DNA of 64,000 nucleotides from Bosea sp. 685 (lineage in GTDB: Bacteria > Pseudomonadota > Alphaproteobacteria > Rhizobiales > Beijerinckiaceae), in the NCBI RefSeq assembly GCF_031884435.1, contig NZ_CP134779.1, positions 2,914,001 to 2,978,000 of the forward strand, in the 5' to 3' direction. Position numbers and translations under genes: made by a program. The notes under the pieces are model-generated. The model was not told the DNA's origin, made no database searches, and saw only the letters and a list, made by a program, of their open reading frames with translations. Below, piece by piece: positions 56,071 through 64,000 of this stretch; the stretch's first letter is position 1, and every line of letters begins with the position of its first letter.

Positions 56071-56197
56071 CGCCGCCGCCGAACGGCATGACCGGATAGC
56101 CGGAGCGCTAGGGCGCGCCGGCTCGAAGACCCGCCGCAAGGCGGTCAGGGGAAATCACAAAACGACCGAACAGGTCGGCATCGAGAAGGAGAACGCA

Positions 56198-57238
56198 ATG
56201 ACAGGCATAACCGGATTGAAGACATTGACGGCTGCGGCCGTCGCCATGACCGCGATCGCTTTCGCGACAGTGCCTGCGGCTGCGCAGGAGCTTCCGGGGA
56301 AGGGCAAGACCATCCGCTACGCCCAGAGCGACAGCCTGGGCGCCAATTACGTCGTCGCGCAGATCGTGATGAAGGCGATGAAGCAGCTCGGCTACGACGT
56401 GAAGCTCAGCACCGTCAACACGACGCTGTTCTTCCAGGCCGCAGCGCAGGGCGATCTCGACATTGCAACCGACGTCAATTTCCCACAGCGCGAGCCCGGC
56501 TTTCGCGCTGTCGAGAAGCAGGCCGAGATCGTGGGTGCCGGCATGATCGTCGGCGGTGGCATCAATGGCTATCTGATCGACAAGAAGACAGCGACCGCCC
56601 ATAACATCACCACGCTCGAGCAGATGAAGGATCCCAAGATCGCAGCGCTGTTCGGCAGGGACGGCAAGGCGGATCTGATCAACTGCGATCCTGGCTGGAG
56701 CTGCGGCGACGTCGTCGATTTCCAGCTCGACAAGTTCGGTCTCAAGGACACGGTGAAATCGATCCGCGGCAAATACGAGGCGCTGATGGTAGAGGCCGTC
56801 GCCCGCGTGAAACGTGGCGAGCCGGCGTTCTTCTATGCCTGGAGCCCATCCTGGATGAACAACGCCCTCGTCCCGGGCGAGGATGTGGTCTGGCTGCCGA
56901 CACCGGCGGACGCGCTGCCGCCCTCCGTGCCGAACAAGGGCTCGGCGCTGGTCAGCGGCGTCAAGGGTTGTGCCGGCGGGGCCGATCCGTGCCGCATGGC
57001 GATGTCGTCATGGAACTGGTCGGCTGTCGCCAACAAAGGGTTCGTCGCGGCCAACCCGGCGGTGAAAACCTTCGTGGAGCAGATGAAGTTCCCGCTCGAA
57101 GACTGGTCGAACTGGGAAGCCAGCATCAACAAGAATGGCGGAAGCACCGCCCTCGTGACCAAGATGGCCGATGAGTGGATCGGCTTGCACAAAGGTCAGT
57201 TCGAAGGCTGGGTCGAGGCCGCCCGTTCGGCAAAATGA
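56198..57238 (+). CDS. Glycine betaine/ProX-type binding protein
   Basis: A 346-residue exported protein (leader AAVAMTAIAFATVPAAAQ). It has the ProX fold: KTIRYAQSDSLGANYVVAQ, TTLFFQAAAQGDLDI, NFPQREPGF, INCDPGWSCGDVVDFQLD and FFYAWSPSWMNN. Closely related to the orphan at 41482-42516. The ligand-box aromatic residues typical of betaine or choline binding are partly visible (W in DPGWSC and YAWSPSW). Transports a quaternary-ammonium or similar compound, perhaps the substrate of the nearby catabolic operon. Confidence 0.9.
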   Translation: MTGITGLKTLTAAAVAMTAIAFATVPAAAQELPGKGKTIRYAQSDSLGANYVVAQIVMKAMKQLGYDVKLSTVNTTLFFQAAAQGDLDIATDVNFPQREPGFRAVEKQAEIVGAGMIVGGGINGYLIDKKTATAHNITTLEQMKDPKIAALFGRDGKADLINCDPGWSCGDVVDFQLDKFGLKDTVKSIRGKYEALMVEAVARVKRGEPAFFYAWSPSWMNNALVPGEDVVWLPTPADALPPSVPNKGSALVSGVKGCAGGADPCRMAMSSWNWSAVANKGFVAANPAVKTFVEQMKFPLEDWSNWEASINKNGGSTALVTKMADEWIGLHKGQFEGWVEAARSAK

Positions 57239-57759
57239 AGTCCGGTCCTTCTCAATCCGGGCGCGCGACCGTTTCGTCGAAGCCTTTGGACCCGAGCTCA
57301 TAGCCCGCTTGCAAACGCAGCCGCCCGATGTGCGGCTGCGTTTGTGCCAAAGCCGGGCAAGGACAGCAAACCGCGGCGCGAAGGCAGCGTTGACCTTGAA
57401 ACCGGCGTGATCGGCCCAGGGCTTCTGTCCCGAAATCCGGATAAGGGCGCCGTTCTCCAATCGCCTGATCGGCGTCGCATGGCAGGCGCATCACGAACGA
57501 TAACGACGGCTGGCTCGTTCTGAACCGGCTCGCATATTGCGGTGTGGATGCCGTTTTTGGATCAATCGAGGATGCATCCACGGGGGCAAGGATTAGATGT
57601 CAGGCCGAGAGTTTGATGACCGCCCTCGCCTTCTCGCGGCTTCGCTGGCCGCGCAGCCTCCATAGCTGAAAATCCCTCACCTGAAGGCTGATGAAGCTTC
57701 ACTTCACCGCCTGCGCCCGGCAGGTCTAATCTCGCTCCACGGACAGCAAGGAGCGCAGC
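57239..57759. other. Intergenic region with a strong hairpin, upstream of the ureohydrolase
   Basis: About 520 bases without a gene. It begins with the end of the importer unit, has a 13-bp hairpin at 57312-57344 and ends with the control region of the ureohydrolase gene. A ten-base palindrome TGAAGCTTCA lies at 57692-57701. Confidence 0.55.
57312..57344 (+). terminator. Likely terminator of the ProVWX-type operon
   Basis: CAAACGCAGCCGC and GCGGCTGCGTTTG are exact inverted arms of 13 bases around a seven-base loop, 73 bases after the binding-protein stop. The T-run is only the TTT in the arm, so termination may be weak or rho-assisted. Confidence 0.6.
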
Positions 57760-58740
57760 TTGAAACATCTCGATCTTCTCCCACCCGGCCTGATCGTCAA
57801 CACCATGAAAGGCGATGTGGCGGAGCATCGTGCCGGCGCCTGGCTGAGCTGGGACGGTACGCTCGATCTCGACTGCGCCATCGTCGGCGTGCCCTATGAC
57901 GGCGCTTCCGTGGTCAGGACGGGCTCGCGGCACGGCCCCGATGCGGTGCGCCAGGGCCTGATGTATTTCACCACCTATTCGAGCCGCGACCGCCGCACCA
58001 TGACGGATTTCCGCGCCGCCGATATCGGCGACGTTCAGGTGGTGCTCACCGATATGGAAGGCACCTTCAAGCGCATCACGCAGACGGTCAGCACGCTGGT
58101 CTCGCGTGGGATCGTGCCGGTGATGATCGGCGGCGATCACTCGATCGCTTATCCCAATATGCGCGGCGTGATCGAGGCGATGGGCCCGGGCAAGAAGCTC
58201 GGCGTGATCCATTTCGATGCCCATCACGATCTGCGCAAGGCGCATCTGGGCGCTGAATCGAGCGGCGTGCCCTTCCGCAAGACGCTGGAGATGCCCGGCA
58301 CGCTGCTGAGCGGCCCCAATCTGGTGCAGATCGGCATGGCCGAGTTCACCAACTCGCCGCAACTCGACGACTACGCCAAGGAGATGGGGGTCACCGTCGT
58401 CTCCGGCCTCGAGGTTCGCGAGCGCGGCATGGCCTCTGTGGTCGAGCAGGCGCTCGAGGTCGCCGGAAACGGCACGGACGCGATCTACGTCTCCGTCGAC
58501 ATCGACGTGCTGGACCTGTCGCAGGCACCTGGAACCGCAGCCCCCAACCCGTTCGGCCTTCCCGCTCACGATATCCAGTATGCGCTGCGCCGGATCGGCG
58601 CGAGCGGCAAGGTGATCGGTGCCGATCTCGTCGAGATCTCACCGCCCTTCGATCCGCGCAACATCACCGGCTCGACCGGCGCCTCGCTGATCCTGAGCCT
58701 GCTCTACGGGTTGTCGTCGAAGCCTGCTGCCGCCGCCTGA
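57760..58740 (+). CDS. Agmatinase-family ureohydrolase, TTG start
   Basis: A 326-residue binuclear manganese enzyme. Metal motifs: GGDHS at residues 124-128, DAHHD at 153-157, SVDID at 245-249. The common DP after that segment reads LDLSQA, a small variation. AAGGAG stands six bases before TTG 57760, which is the family start. Members cleave agmatine or other guanidino acids to urea and an amine or amino acid. With the aminotransferase/ALDH pair upstream in the window, a route from a guanidino acid to succinate is possible; the exact substrate is undecided. Confidence 0.9.
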   Translation: MKHLDLLPPGLIVNTMKGDVAEHRAGAWLSWDGTLDLDCAIVGVPYDGASVVRTGSRHGPDAVRQGLMYFTTYSSRDRRTMTDFRAADIGDVQVVLTDMEGTFKRITQTVSTLVSRGIVPVMIGGDHSIAYPNMRGVIEAMGPGKKLGVIHFDAHHDLRKAHLGAESSGVPFRKTLEMPGTLLSGPNLVQIGMAEFTNSPQLDDYAKEMGVTVVSGLEVRERGMASVVEQALEVAGNGTDAIYVSVDIDVLDLSQAPGTAAPNPFGLPAHDIQYALRRIGASGKVIGADLVEISPPFDPRNITGSTGASLILSLLYGLSSKPAAAA

Positions 58741-58778
58741 GCTGATGGCTGACGGCGCTGTCGGTCGCCGAAGCGACG

Positions 58779-58882
58779 AGAGCGTTTTCGAGCGATGTGG
58801 ATATCGGCTCGCGTGAATAAAGCGCGTTAAAACAATGGCCTAGAGCAATTGAGTGATCCAACTTGATCGGAAACTGCTCTAG
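58779..58882 (-). repeat. Dispersed palindromic intergenic element, copy 4 (inverted)
   Basis: Reverse orientation of the other copies: AGCGTTTTCGAGCG, GGCTCGCGTGAATAAAGCGC, then TAGAGCAATT and GATCGGAAACTGCTCTAG. Its last CTAG contains the TAG stop codon of the ABC ATPase gene at 58879. Confidence 0.85.
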
Positions 58883-60918
58883 GACAAACCTAGCGCGACC
58901 GTCTCCAACTGCGCGTCCGGCAGGTGACACGCCATCATGACGCCATTGCTCAGCCGGCGCTGCGCCGGCGCTTGCGTCCGGCACAGGCTGCCGAGCTGCT
59001 GCGGGCAGCGCGAGGCGAAGGAACAGCCCTTTTCGCCGGGAGCGGCCATGGCGTTCTCGGCCAACCTGATGCGGTTGCCTGCCTGGGACCTTGCCGAACC
59101 CACGACCGGAACGGCCGACAACAGCGACGCCGTATAGGGATGATGCGGGCCGCGCAGGAGCTGGGCTGCCTCGCCCTGCTGCACGATGGCGCCACGATAC
59201 ATCACCGCGATCCGGTCGGAGATATGCGCGATCACACCGATATCGTGGGAGATGAACAGATAGGACAGGCCGAACTGCGCCCGCAGGTCGGAAAGCAGAT
59301 TCAGCACGGCGGCCTGAACGGACACGTCGAGCGCCGAGACCGCCTCGTCGCAGACGATAAATCGCGGCCGCCCCGCAAGGGCGCGCGCAATGCCGATGCG
59401 CTGCTTCTCCCCACCCGACATCTGGTGCGGATAGCGCGTACGGTAGCTGCGCGGCAGCCGGACCAAATCCAGCAGCCGGTCGATCTCCGCGCCCGCCGCC
59501 GCCCCCTTGGCAATCCCGAACAGTTCGAGCGGACGCTTCAGGATTTCTAAGACCGTATGATGCGGGTTGAGCGCGGAATCCGGGTTCTGGAAGATGATCT
59601 GCGCCTGCTGGCAGAAATCGCTGGAGGGGTGCAGCGGAACCTCAGTGCCGCCGAATGCGAGTTGCCCCGCATCGGCCGGGACCAGACGTAAGAGCAGCCG
59701 CCCAAGCGTCGACTTGCCGCTGCCCGATTCCCCGACAAGGCCCAGAACCTCGCCGCTGCGGACTTCGATCGTCACATCGTCGACCGCGACGACACTCTTG
59801 CGCGGCGCCAGCTTCGGCCAACCGCTCCGCCAGTCGAGACTGCGCCAGAGGCCGCCATGGCCGGCGAAACGCCGGCTCATGCCGCGCGCCTCGAGCAAGG
59901 GCCGGCGCTCCGGCACGGCCACCATCGATGAGGCCTCGTTCGTCTGTTCCGGCCAGGGCAGAGCGGCTGTCTCGGCCGCCCGGTGGCAGCGCGCGCGATG
60001 ATCGCCCTCGCCTGCCAAAACCTGGGGCTCGGCGCATGACGCCACCGAGAAGGGACAGCGCGGCGCGAAATTGCAGCCGGGATCGGCCACCGTCAGATCC
60101 GGCAGATTTCCCTCGATCGAGGTCAAGCGCTGCTTGGCATGGCTGATGACCGGCATGGCCGCCATCAGCCCGCGCGCATAGGGATGGCGCGGCCCCGCGA
60201 GAACCCGGGCACAGGGCCCCTGCTCCACCACGCGGCCGGCATAGAGCACCGTCAGGTCGTCGCAGATCCGGTCGACGATGCCGAGATTATGGCTGACCAA
60301 CAGCAACGAGATCCCGCGCCGCGCCCGCAGCGCGTCGAGCAGATCGAGGATCTGCGCCTCGACCGTGACATCGAGTGCAGTCGTCGGCTCGTCGAGCAGC
60401 AGCAGGTCCGGCTCGCAGCCGAGCGCCTGGGCAATCACGGCGCGCTGCTTCATGCCGCCCGACAATTGATGCGGATAGGCCTTCAGCACCGAGGCGGGAT
60501 CGTGGATACCGGTCTCCGCGAGAAGCCCCTCGGCTCGCTCCATTGCCTCGCGCCAGTTCATGCCGCGATGCAGGGTCAACGGCTCAGCCACCTGCATACC
60601 GATGGTCAGGGCTGGATTGAGCGCCGCCGAAGGATCCTGGAAAACGGTTCCGATCCGCCGCCCGCGCAGGGACGCGGCAACCTTCAGCAGATCCTGCCCG
60701 TCGAAGCGGGCAGCATCGGCCGTGACCGCGGCACCCTTGCCCAGCAGGCCGAGCATGGCCAGCAGCATGGACGATTTGCCGGAGCCGCTTTCGCCGACGA
60801 GGCCCATCGCGCCGCCGCGCGGGATCGCCAGCGAAACATCGTCCAGCGCCGTGACCGGGCCGTTGGCCGTGGCATAGCGCAGCGACAGGCCTTGAATATT
60901 GAGCAGGAGGTCAGCCAT
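58879..60918 (-). CDS. Peptide ABC importer, two fused ATPase domains (DppD-DppF-type)
   Basis: A 679-residue protein carrying both nucleotide-binding halves, where E. coli has two proteins. Start at the ATG giving MADLLLNIQGLSLRYATANG. Half one: Walker A GESGSGKSS at 42-50, signature LSGGMKQRAVIAQ, Walker B LLLLDEPTTAL. Half two: Walker A GESGSGKST near residue 395, signature MSGGEKQRIGIARAL, Walker B IVCDEAVSALDV. Each half has an OppD/DppF-type cysteine segment at its end (CNFAPRCPFSVASC; CSFASRCPQQLGSLC). It overlaps the permease gene by eight bases. Fusions like this are known in alphaproteobacteria. Confidence 0.92.
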   Translation of the reverse strand: MADLLLNIQGLSLRYATANGPVTALDDVSLAIPRGGAMGLVGESGSGKSSMLLAMLGLLGKGAAVTADAARFDGQDLLKVAASLRGRRIGTVFQDPSAALNPALTIGMQVAEPLTLHRGMNWREAMERAEGLLAETGIHDPASVLKAYPHQLSGGMKQRAVIAQALGCEPDLLLLDEPTTALDVTVEAQILDLLDALRARRGISLLLVSHNLGIVDRICDDLTVLYAGRVVEQGPCARVLAGPRHPYARGLMAAMPVISHAKQRLTSIEGNLPDLTVADPGCNFAPRCPFSVASCAEPQVLAGEGDHRARCHRAAETAALPWPEQTNEASSMVAVPERRPLLEARGMSRRFAGHGGLWRSLDWRSGWPKLAPRKSVVAVDDVTIEVRSGEVLGLVGESGSGKSTLGRLLLRLVPADAGQLAFGGTEVPLHPSSDFCQQAQIIFQNPDSALNPHHTVLEILKRPLELFGIAKGAAAGAEIDRLLDLVRLPRSYRTRYPHQMSGGEKQRIGIARALAGRPRFIVCDEAVSALDVSVQAAVLNLLSDLRAQFGLSYLFISHDIGVIAHISDRIAVMYRGAIVQQGEAAQLLRGPHHPYTASLLSAVPVVGSARSQAGNRIRLAENAMAAPGEKGCSFASRCPQQLGSLCRTQAPAQRRLSNGVMMACHLPDAQLETVALGLS

Positions 60919-61762
60919 GACCGCGCCCCTGCATGCGAGGATCGAGCAGGTCGCGCAGGCCCTCGCCGACGAAATTGACCGCGACCAGCAGGACGCAGAG
61001 GCACAGCCCGGGCGCAAGACCGATCCAGGGTGCGCGATCGAGGAAGGGCCGGCTTTCAGCGATCATCAAGCCCCATTCGCTGGCGGGCGGCTGCGGGCCG
61101 AGACCAAGAAAGGAGAGCGCGGAACCCAGCAGGATCGCGAAGGTGATGCGCAGCGAGGTCTCGACGATGATGGTCGGCCAGACATTCGGCAGAACCTCGC
61201 GCCAGAGAATGTAGAAGGTCTTTTCCCTGCGGGCGGCAGCGGCCTCGATGAAATCCTGCGCCAGCACGCTGAGCGCCACCGAGCGCGTCAGGCGCGTCAT
61301 GATCGGTACATAGACCAGCCCTACCGCGACGATGGTCTTGCCCAGCCCCGGCGAGGTCACGGCCAAAATCAGCAGCCCGACCAGGATCGGCGGCAGCGAG
61401 ATCATCAGATCGATGATCCGCATGATCACATCGTCGATCCAGCCGCGATAGAAGGCCGCGATCAGCCCGAGCGGAACGCCGACGACGAGGCTGATCGCAG
61501 TCGCCCCGAAGCCCATCGCCAGCGAATAATAGCCGCCGGCCAGGATGCGCGAGAGCACATCGCGGCCGAACTCGTCGGTGCCGAACCAGTGCAGCCCGGA
61601 AGGTGGCTGCATGCGGCTGCGGACGGCGAACATGGTGGGATCGTAAGGCGCGATCCAGGGTCCGATCAGCCCGAGCAGGACGATGACGACAACGATGGCG
61701 GCTCCCACTACCAGAATGAGCGGCACATGCCGGCGGCGGCGTTTCTGCGCGACGGCCGTCAT
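60911..61762 (-). CDS. Peptide ABC permease (DppC-like)
   Basis: A 283-residue protein with a first span IVVVIVLLGLIGPWIAPYDP and the Opp/Dpp coupling segment near the middle (FIEAAAARREKTFYILWREVLPN). GTDEFGRDVLSRILAG is the classic DppC motif. Shares its start base with the stop of the DppB-like gene. Confidence 0.92.
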   Translation of the reverse strand: MTAVAQKRRRRHVPLILVVGAAIVVVIVLLGLIGPWIAPYDPTMFAVRSRMQPPSGLHWFGTDEFGRDVLSRILAGGYYSLAMGFGATAISLVVGVPLGLIAAFYRGWIDDVIMRIIDLMISLPPILVGLLILAVTSPGLGKTIVAVGLVYVPIMTRLTRSVALSVLAQDFIEAAAARREKTFYILWREVLPNVWPTIIVETSLRITFAILLGSALSFLGLGPQPPASEWGLMIAESRPFLDRAPWIGLAPGLCLCVLLVAVNFVGEGLRDLLDPRMQGRGHG

Positions 61763-62718
61763 CAGTGCGCGGCCCCCAACCGGATGCGCGGGTTCAGCAT
61801 GGCCGATGCGAGATCGGCGACCAACGTCGCCAGCGAATAGACCGCCGTGACGACCAGCATCCCGGCCTGCAGCAGCGGGATGTCATGGTTCTGGATGGCG
61901 TACATCAACAGGCTTCCCAGCCCCGGAAAGGAGAACACGGTTTCTGCCACGACGATGCCGCCGATCAGGATGCCGGCGTCGATGGCGAGCACGGTGATCG
62001 CCGGCAGCATGGCGTTGGGCAGCGCGTGCCGCAGCAGCACCAGCCGCTCGGGCACGCCCTTGGCGCGCGCGGCCAAGACGTAGCGGCTCTCAATCGCCTC
62101 CAGCATCGATGAGCGCACCATGCGCGAGACATGCGCCGTCAGGCCCAGCGACAGGCAGATCACCGGCAGGATCAGATGCCGCAGCCATTGCAGCAGGCCG
62201 GCATCAGCGAGCGGCGTATAGCCGGTCGCCGGAAGCCAGCCCAGCCAGACCGCGAAGACGATGATGGCGACGGTGCACCAGAAGAATTCGGGGATGGCGA
62301 TCAGCGTGTACTGCATCATGGTCAGAACACGGTCGCTGAGCGAGCCACGATGGACGGCGGAATGAATGCCCAGCGCGATGCCCATGATCGCCACCAGCAG
62401 CAGGCTCATGCCGCCGAGCGCAGCCGAACGTTCGAGCGCCCCGCCGATCAGCCTGGCGACCGGCTGATCGATCGAGAGCGCCTGGCCGAACTCGCCATGC
62501 AGCACGCCCGAGAGCCAGCGCCAGTATTGCACCAGGATCGGGTCGCGCAGGCCGAGCTTCAGCTCCAGCGCCGCCACAGCGTCGGCCGTGGCGTATTCGC
62601 CCAGCACCATATGCGCGACCGAGCCGGGCAGCAGATGGATCGCCGCGAAGACCACCGCCGACATGGCGAACAGGACGACGACCATGCCCAGGATGCGGCG
62701 CGCGGCATAGACCAGCAT
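61762..62718 (-). CDS. Peptide ABC permease (DppB-like)
   Basis: A 318-residue protein with a first span MLVYAARRILGMVVVLFAMSA and the DppB marks LELKLGLRDPILVQYWRWL, LRHALPNAMLPAITVLAIDAG and ETVFSFPGLGSLLMYAI. Second gene of the importer unit, one base after the binding-protein stop. Confidence 0.92.
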   Translation of the reverse strand: MLVYAARRILGMVVVLFAMSAVVFAAIHLLPGSVAHMVLGEYATADAVAALELKLGLRDPILVQYWRWLSGVLHGEFGQALSIDQPVARLIGGALERSAALGGMSLLLVAIMGIALGIHSAVHRGSLSDRVLTMMQYTLIAIPEFFWCTVAIIVFAVWLGWLPATGYTPLADAGLLQWLRHLILPVICLSLGLTAHVSRMVRSSMLEAIESRYVLAARAKGVPERLVLLRHALPNAMLPAITVLAIDAGILIGGIVVAETVFSFPGLGSLLMYAIQNHDIPLLQAGMLVVTAVYSLATLVADLASAMLNPRIRLGAAH

Positions 62719-62719
62719 G

Positions 62720-64000
62720 TCAGGCGAAGCTTGCGTTGCGCAGATCGAACCAGCGCATCGGATGGGCGGTGACGCCCTTCAGGGCGCTGCGATAGGCGCA
62801 GCCGAAATTCACCGCATAGGCGAAGAAGCCCGGCGGATTGTCGTAGAGCAGGCGCTGCAGCTGGACATAGTGCTCGCGCTGCTGGACGGGGTCGATGGCC
62901 CTTCGCGCCGCCTCCAGCGTCTTGTCGACCTCCGGATTGTTGTAGTGCCAGAGCAGATTGTTGAAGACGCCGGTCGAGTGGAGGAAGGAATAAGTCGCCG
63001 TATCGAGCGTCGGGCGCGCCAGATAGCCATCGACATAGAGCGGCGCCTTGCCGGACACCTCCGCCAGATAGCGCGCCGCCGGCACGCGCTGGATCTCGAT
63101 GTCGAAGCCGCCGGGACGGGCAAGCTGCTGCAGCGTGACGCCAAGCCGTTCGCGCGTGGCGCGGCCGACCGGAATGACCAGCGGAACCTTGACGCCGTTG
63201 GGATAACCGGCCTCGCGCAACAGCTTCCGCGCCGCCGCCGGATCGGACTTGGCGATCGGCAGATCCGTTGCAAAAGCCGCGCTCGATGGTGCTATCGGGC
63301 TGTGAACCGGCGCCCCTTCGCCGAAGAGCGTCAGATCGATCACATCGCGCTTGTCCACGGCCAGATGGAAAGCCTTGCGGACACGCACATCGTTGAACGG
63401 CGCGATGGTGTTGTTCATCACGGCCGTATCCCAGGATGCAGAGGTGACGCTTTCGACCCGCAGGCTCGGGTTCTCGCGCAGCACCTTGATATCCTCAGGG
63501 TTCAGCTCCCAGACGATATCGATGTCTCCCGCCTTGAGCGCATTCAGCCGCGAGCTCATCTCGGGCATCATGCGAAGCTCGACGCCGGCGAGCTTGGGCA
63601 GGCCCTTCTCGAAATAGTCGTCGTGACGCACGAGCACGATCCGGTCGCCGGGCGTATGGCTGCGGAAGCGGAACGGGCCGGTCCCGATGGGCTGGGTCGC
63701 CATGGTCTCGATGGCGTCAGCCGGGACGATCTTGGCCTGGCGGTCGCCGAGAATGTCGACGAAGCCGGCATAGGGATATTTCAGCGTGAAGGTGACGGTC
63801 AGAGGGTCGCTCGCCTCGATCGCCTCGATCATCTCGAAGGTATTGCGGGCGATCGCGCCAGTGGCCGGGTCGACGATGCGGCGGAAGGTGGCGACCACGT
63901 CGGCGGAGGTCATTTCGCGCCCGTTGTGGAATTTGACGCCCGGCTTCAGCTTGAAGGTGCAGGACTTCAAACTGCTGTCCCAGCTCCAGCTTTCCGCCAG
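62720..64000 (-). CDS. Peptide ABC binding protein (SBP family 5), 5' end outside the window
   Basis: The frame is open to the right edge, so the N-terminus and signal peptide are not visible. The 426 residues seen have family-5 marks: FKLKPGVKFHNGREMTSADVV, TLKYPYAGFVDILG, QPIGTGPFRF, MMPEMSSRLNALKAGDIDIVW, VRKAFHLAVDKRDVIDLTLFG and AARKLLREAGYPNG. The first gene of a Dpp-type importer that continues leftwards through two permeases and the fused ATPase. Confidence 0.93.
   Translation of the reverse strand: MAESWSWDSSLKSCTFKLKPGVKFHNGREMTSADVVATFRRIVDPATGAIARNTFEMIEAIEASDPLTVTFTLKYPYAGFVDILGDRQAKIVPADAIETMATQPIGTGPFRFRSHTPGDRIVLVRHDDYFEKGLPKLAGVELRMMPEMSSRLNALKAGDIDIVWELNPEDIKVLRENPSLRVESVTSASWDTAVMNNTIAPFNDVRVRKAFHLAVDKRDVIDLTLFGEGAPVHSPIAPSSAAFATDLPIAKSDPAAARKLLREAGYPNGVKVPLVIPVGRATRERLGVTLQQLARPGGFDIEIQRVPAARYLAEVSGKAPLYVDGYLARPTLDTATYSFLHSTGVFNNLLWHYNNPEVDKTLEAARRAIDPVQQREHYVQLQRLLYDNPPGFFAYAVNFGCAYRSALKGVTAHPMRWFDLRNASFA

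Noticed and set aside
57239..57759. Possible guanidine riboswitch before the ureohydrolase
   Set aside because: I looked for ykkC-type conserved segments and did not recognise them; a covariance-model search would be needed to claim one.

Overview
The window is about 64 kb of high-GC DNA with tightly packed operons, many LysR regulators, ABC importers of the Pot, Pro and Dpp types, an Omp25/RopB-type outer-membrane protein, an IalB-family protein and a trimeric autotransporter adhesin. It also carries four copies of a palindromic intergenic element of the sort common in Hyphomicrobiales (Rhizobiales). I infer a free-living or plant/soil-associated alphaproteobacterium of that order, for example a Bosea-like genome. 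The genus is a guess. No rRNA, tRNA, CRISPR array or intact transposase was seen.

Region 1 (1-9.8 kb) is a surface and regulation island. It holds a PhzF-like gene cut by the window edge, a frameshifted remnant of a classical autotransporter, two paralogous LuxR solos either side of an intact classical autotransporter, a LysR regulator with a TTG start, a possible IS3 orfA scrap beside a perfect 13-bp palindrome, and a porin-like outer-membrane protein with a clear terminator. Region 2 (9.8-16 kb) has a PrlF-type antitoxin remnant and then a five-gene operon whose products are all exported or membrane-bound: alpha/beta hydrolase, carboxymuconolactone-decarboxylase-like protein, cupin, cytochrome P460 and DUF4405. 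Four of these five genes start with TTG. A divergent LysR / aldo-keto reductase pair follows, and near-identical LysR-type operator candidates lie before both units.

Region 3 (16-24.4 kb) contains another LysR gene and an adhesin operon: a small unknown protein coupled by TGATG to a 1588-residue trimeric autotransporter with three 372-bp internal repeats, then IalB-like, membrane-anchored and DUF4189 proteins. Region 4 (24.6-36.3 kb) has a seven-gene minus-strand operon with a Pot-type ABC importer and the three 5-oxoprolinase subunits (PxpB, PxpC, PxpA). Beyond a plus-strand aminotransferase lies SDR - accB - accC - degenerate BCCP-like gene. Together these could import and open 5-oxoproline or a related lactam, perhaps with biotin-dependent activation.

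Region 5 (36.4-46.2 kb) holds two paralogous LysR genes flanking an SDR, an RraA/HMG-aldolase-like enzyme, an M20 amidohydrolase, an orphan ProX-like binding protein, and an Lrp regulator divergent from an aldehyde dehydrogenase / omega-aminotransferase pair. Region 6 (46.3-53.8 kb) is the best candidate for an undescribed pathway: DUF1185 protein, divergent PucR regulator, flavin reductase with an odd C-terminal domain, aldehyde dehydrogenase, luciferase-like monooxygenase, alpha/beta hydrolase and NIPSNAP protein. This toolkit resembles the Rut pyrimidine pathway but lacks several Rut parts. Region 7 (53.9-64 kb) has a complete ProVWX-type importer, an agmatinase-family ureohydrolase, and a Dpp-type peptide importer with two ATPases fused in one chain, running off the right edge.
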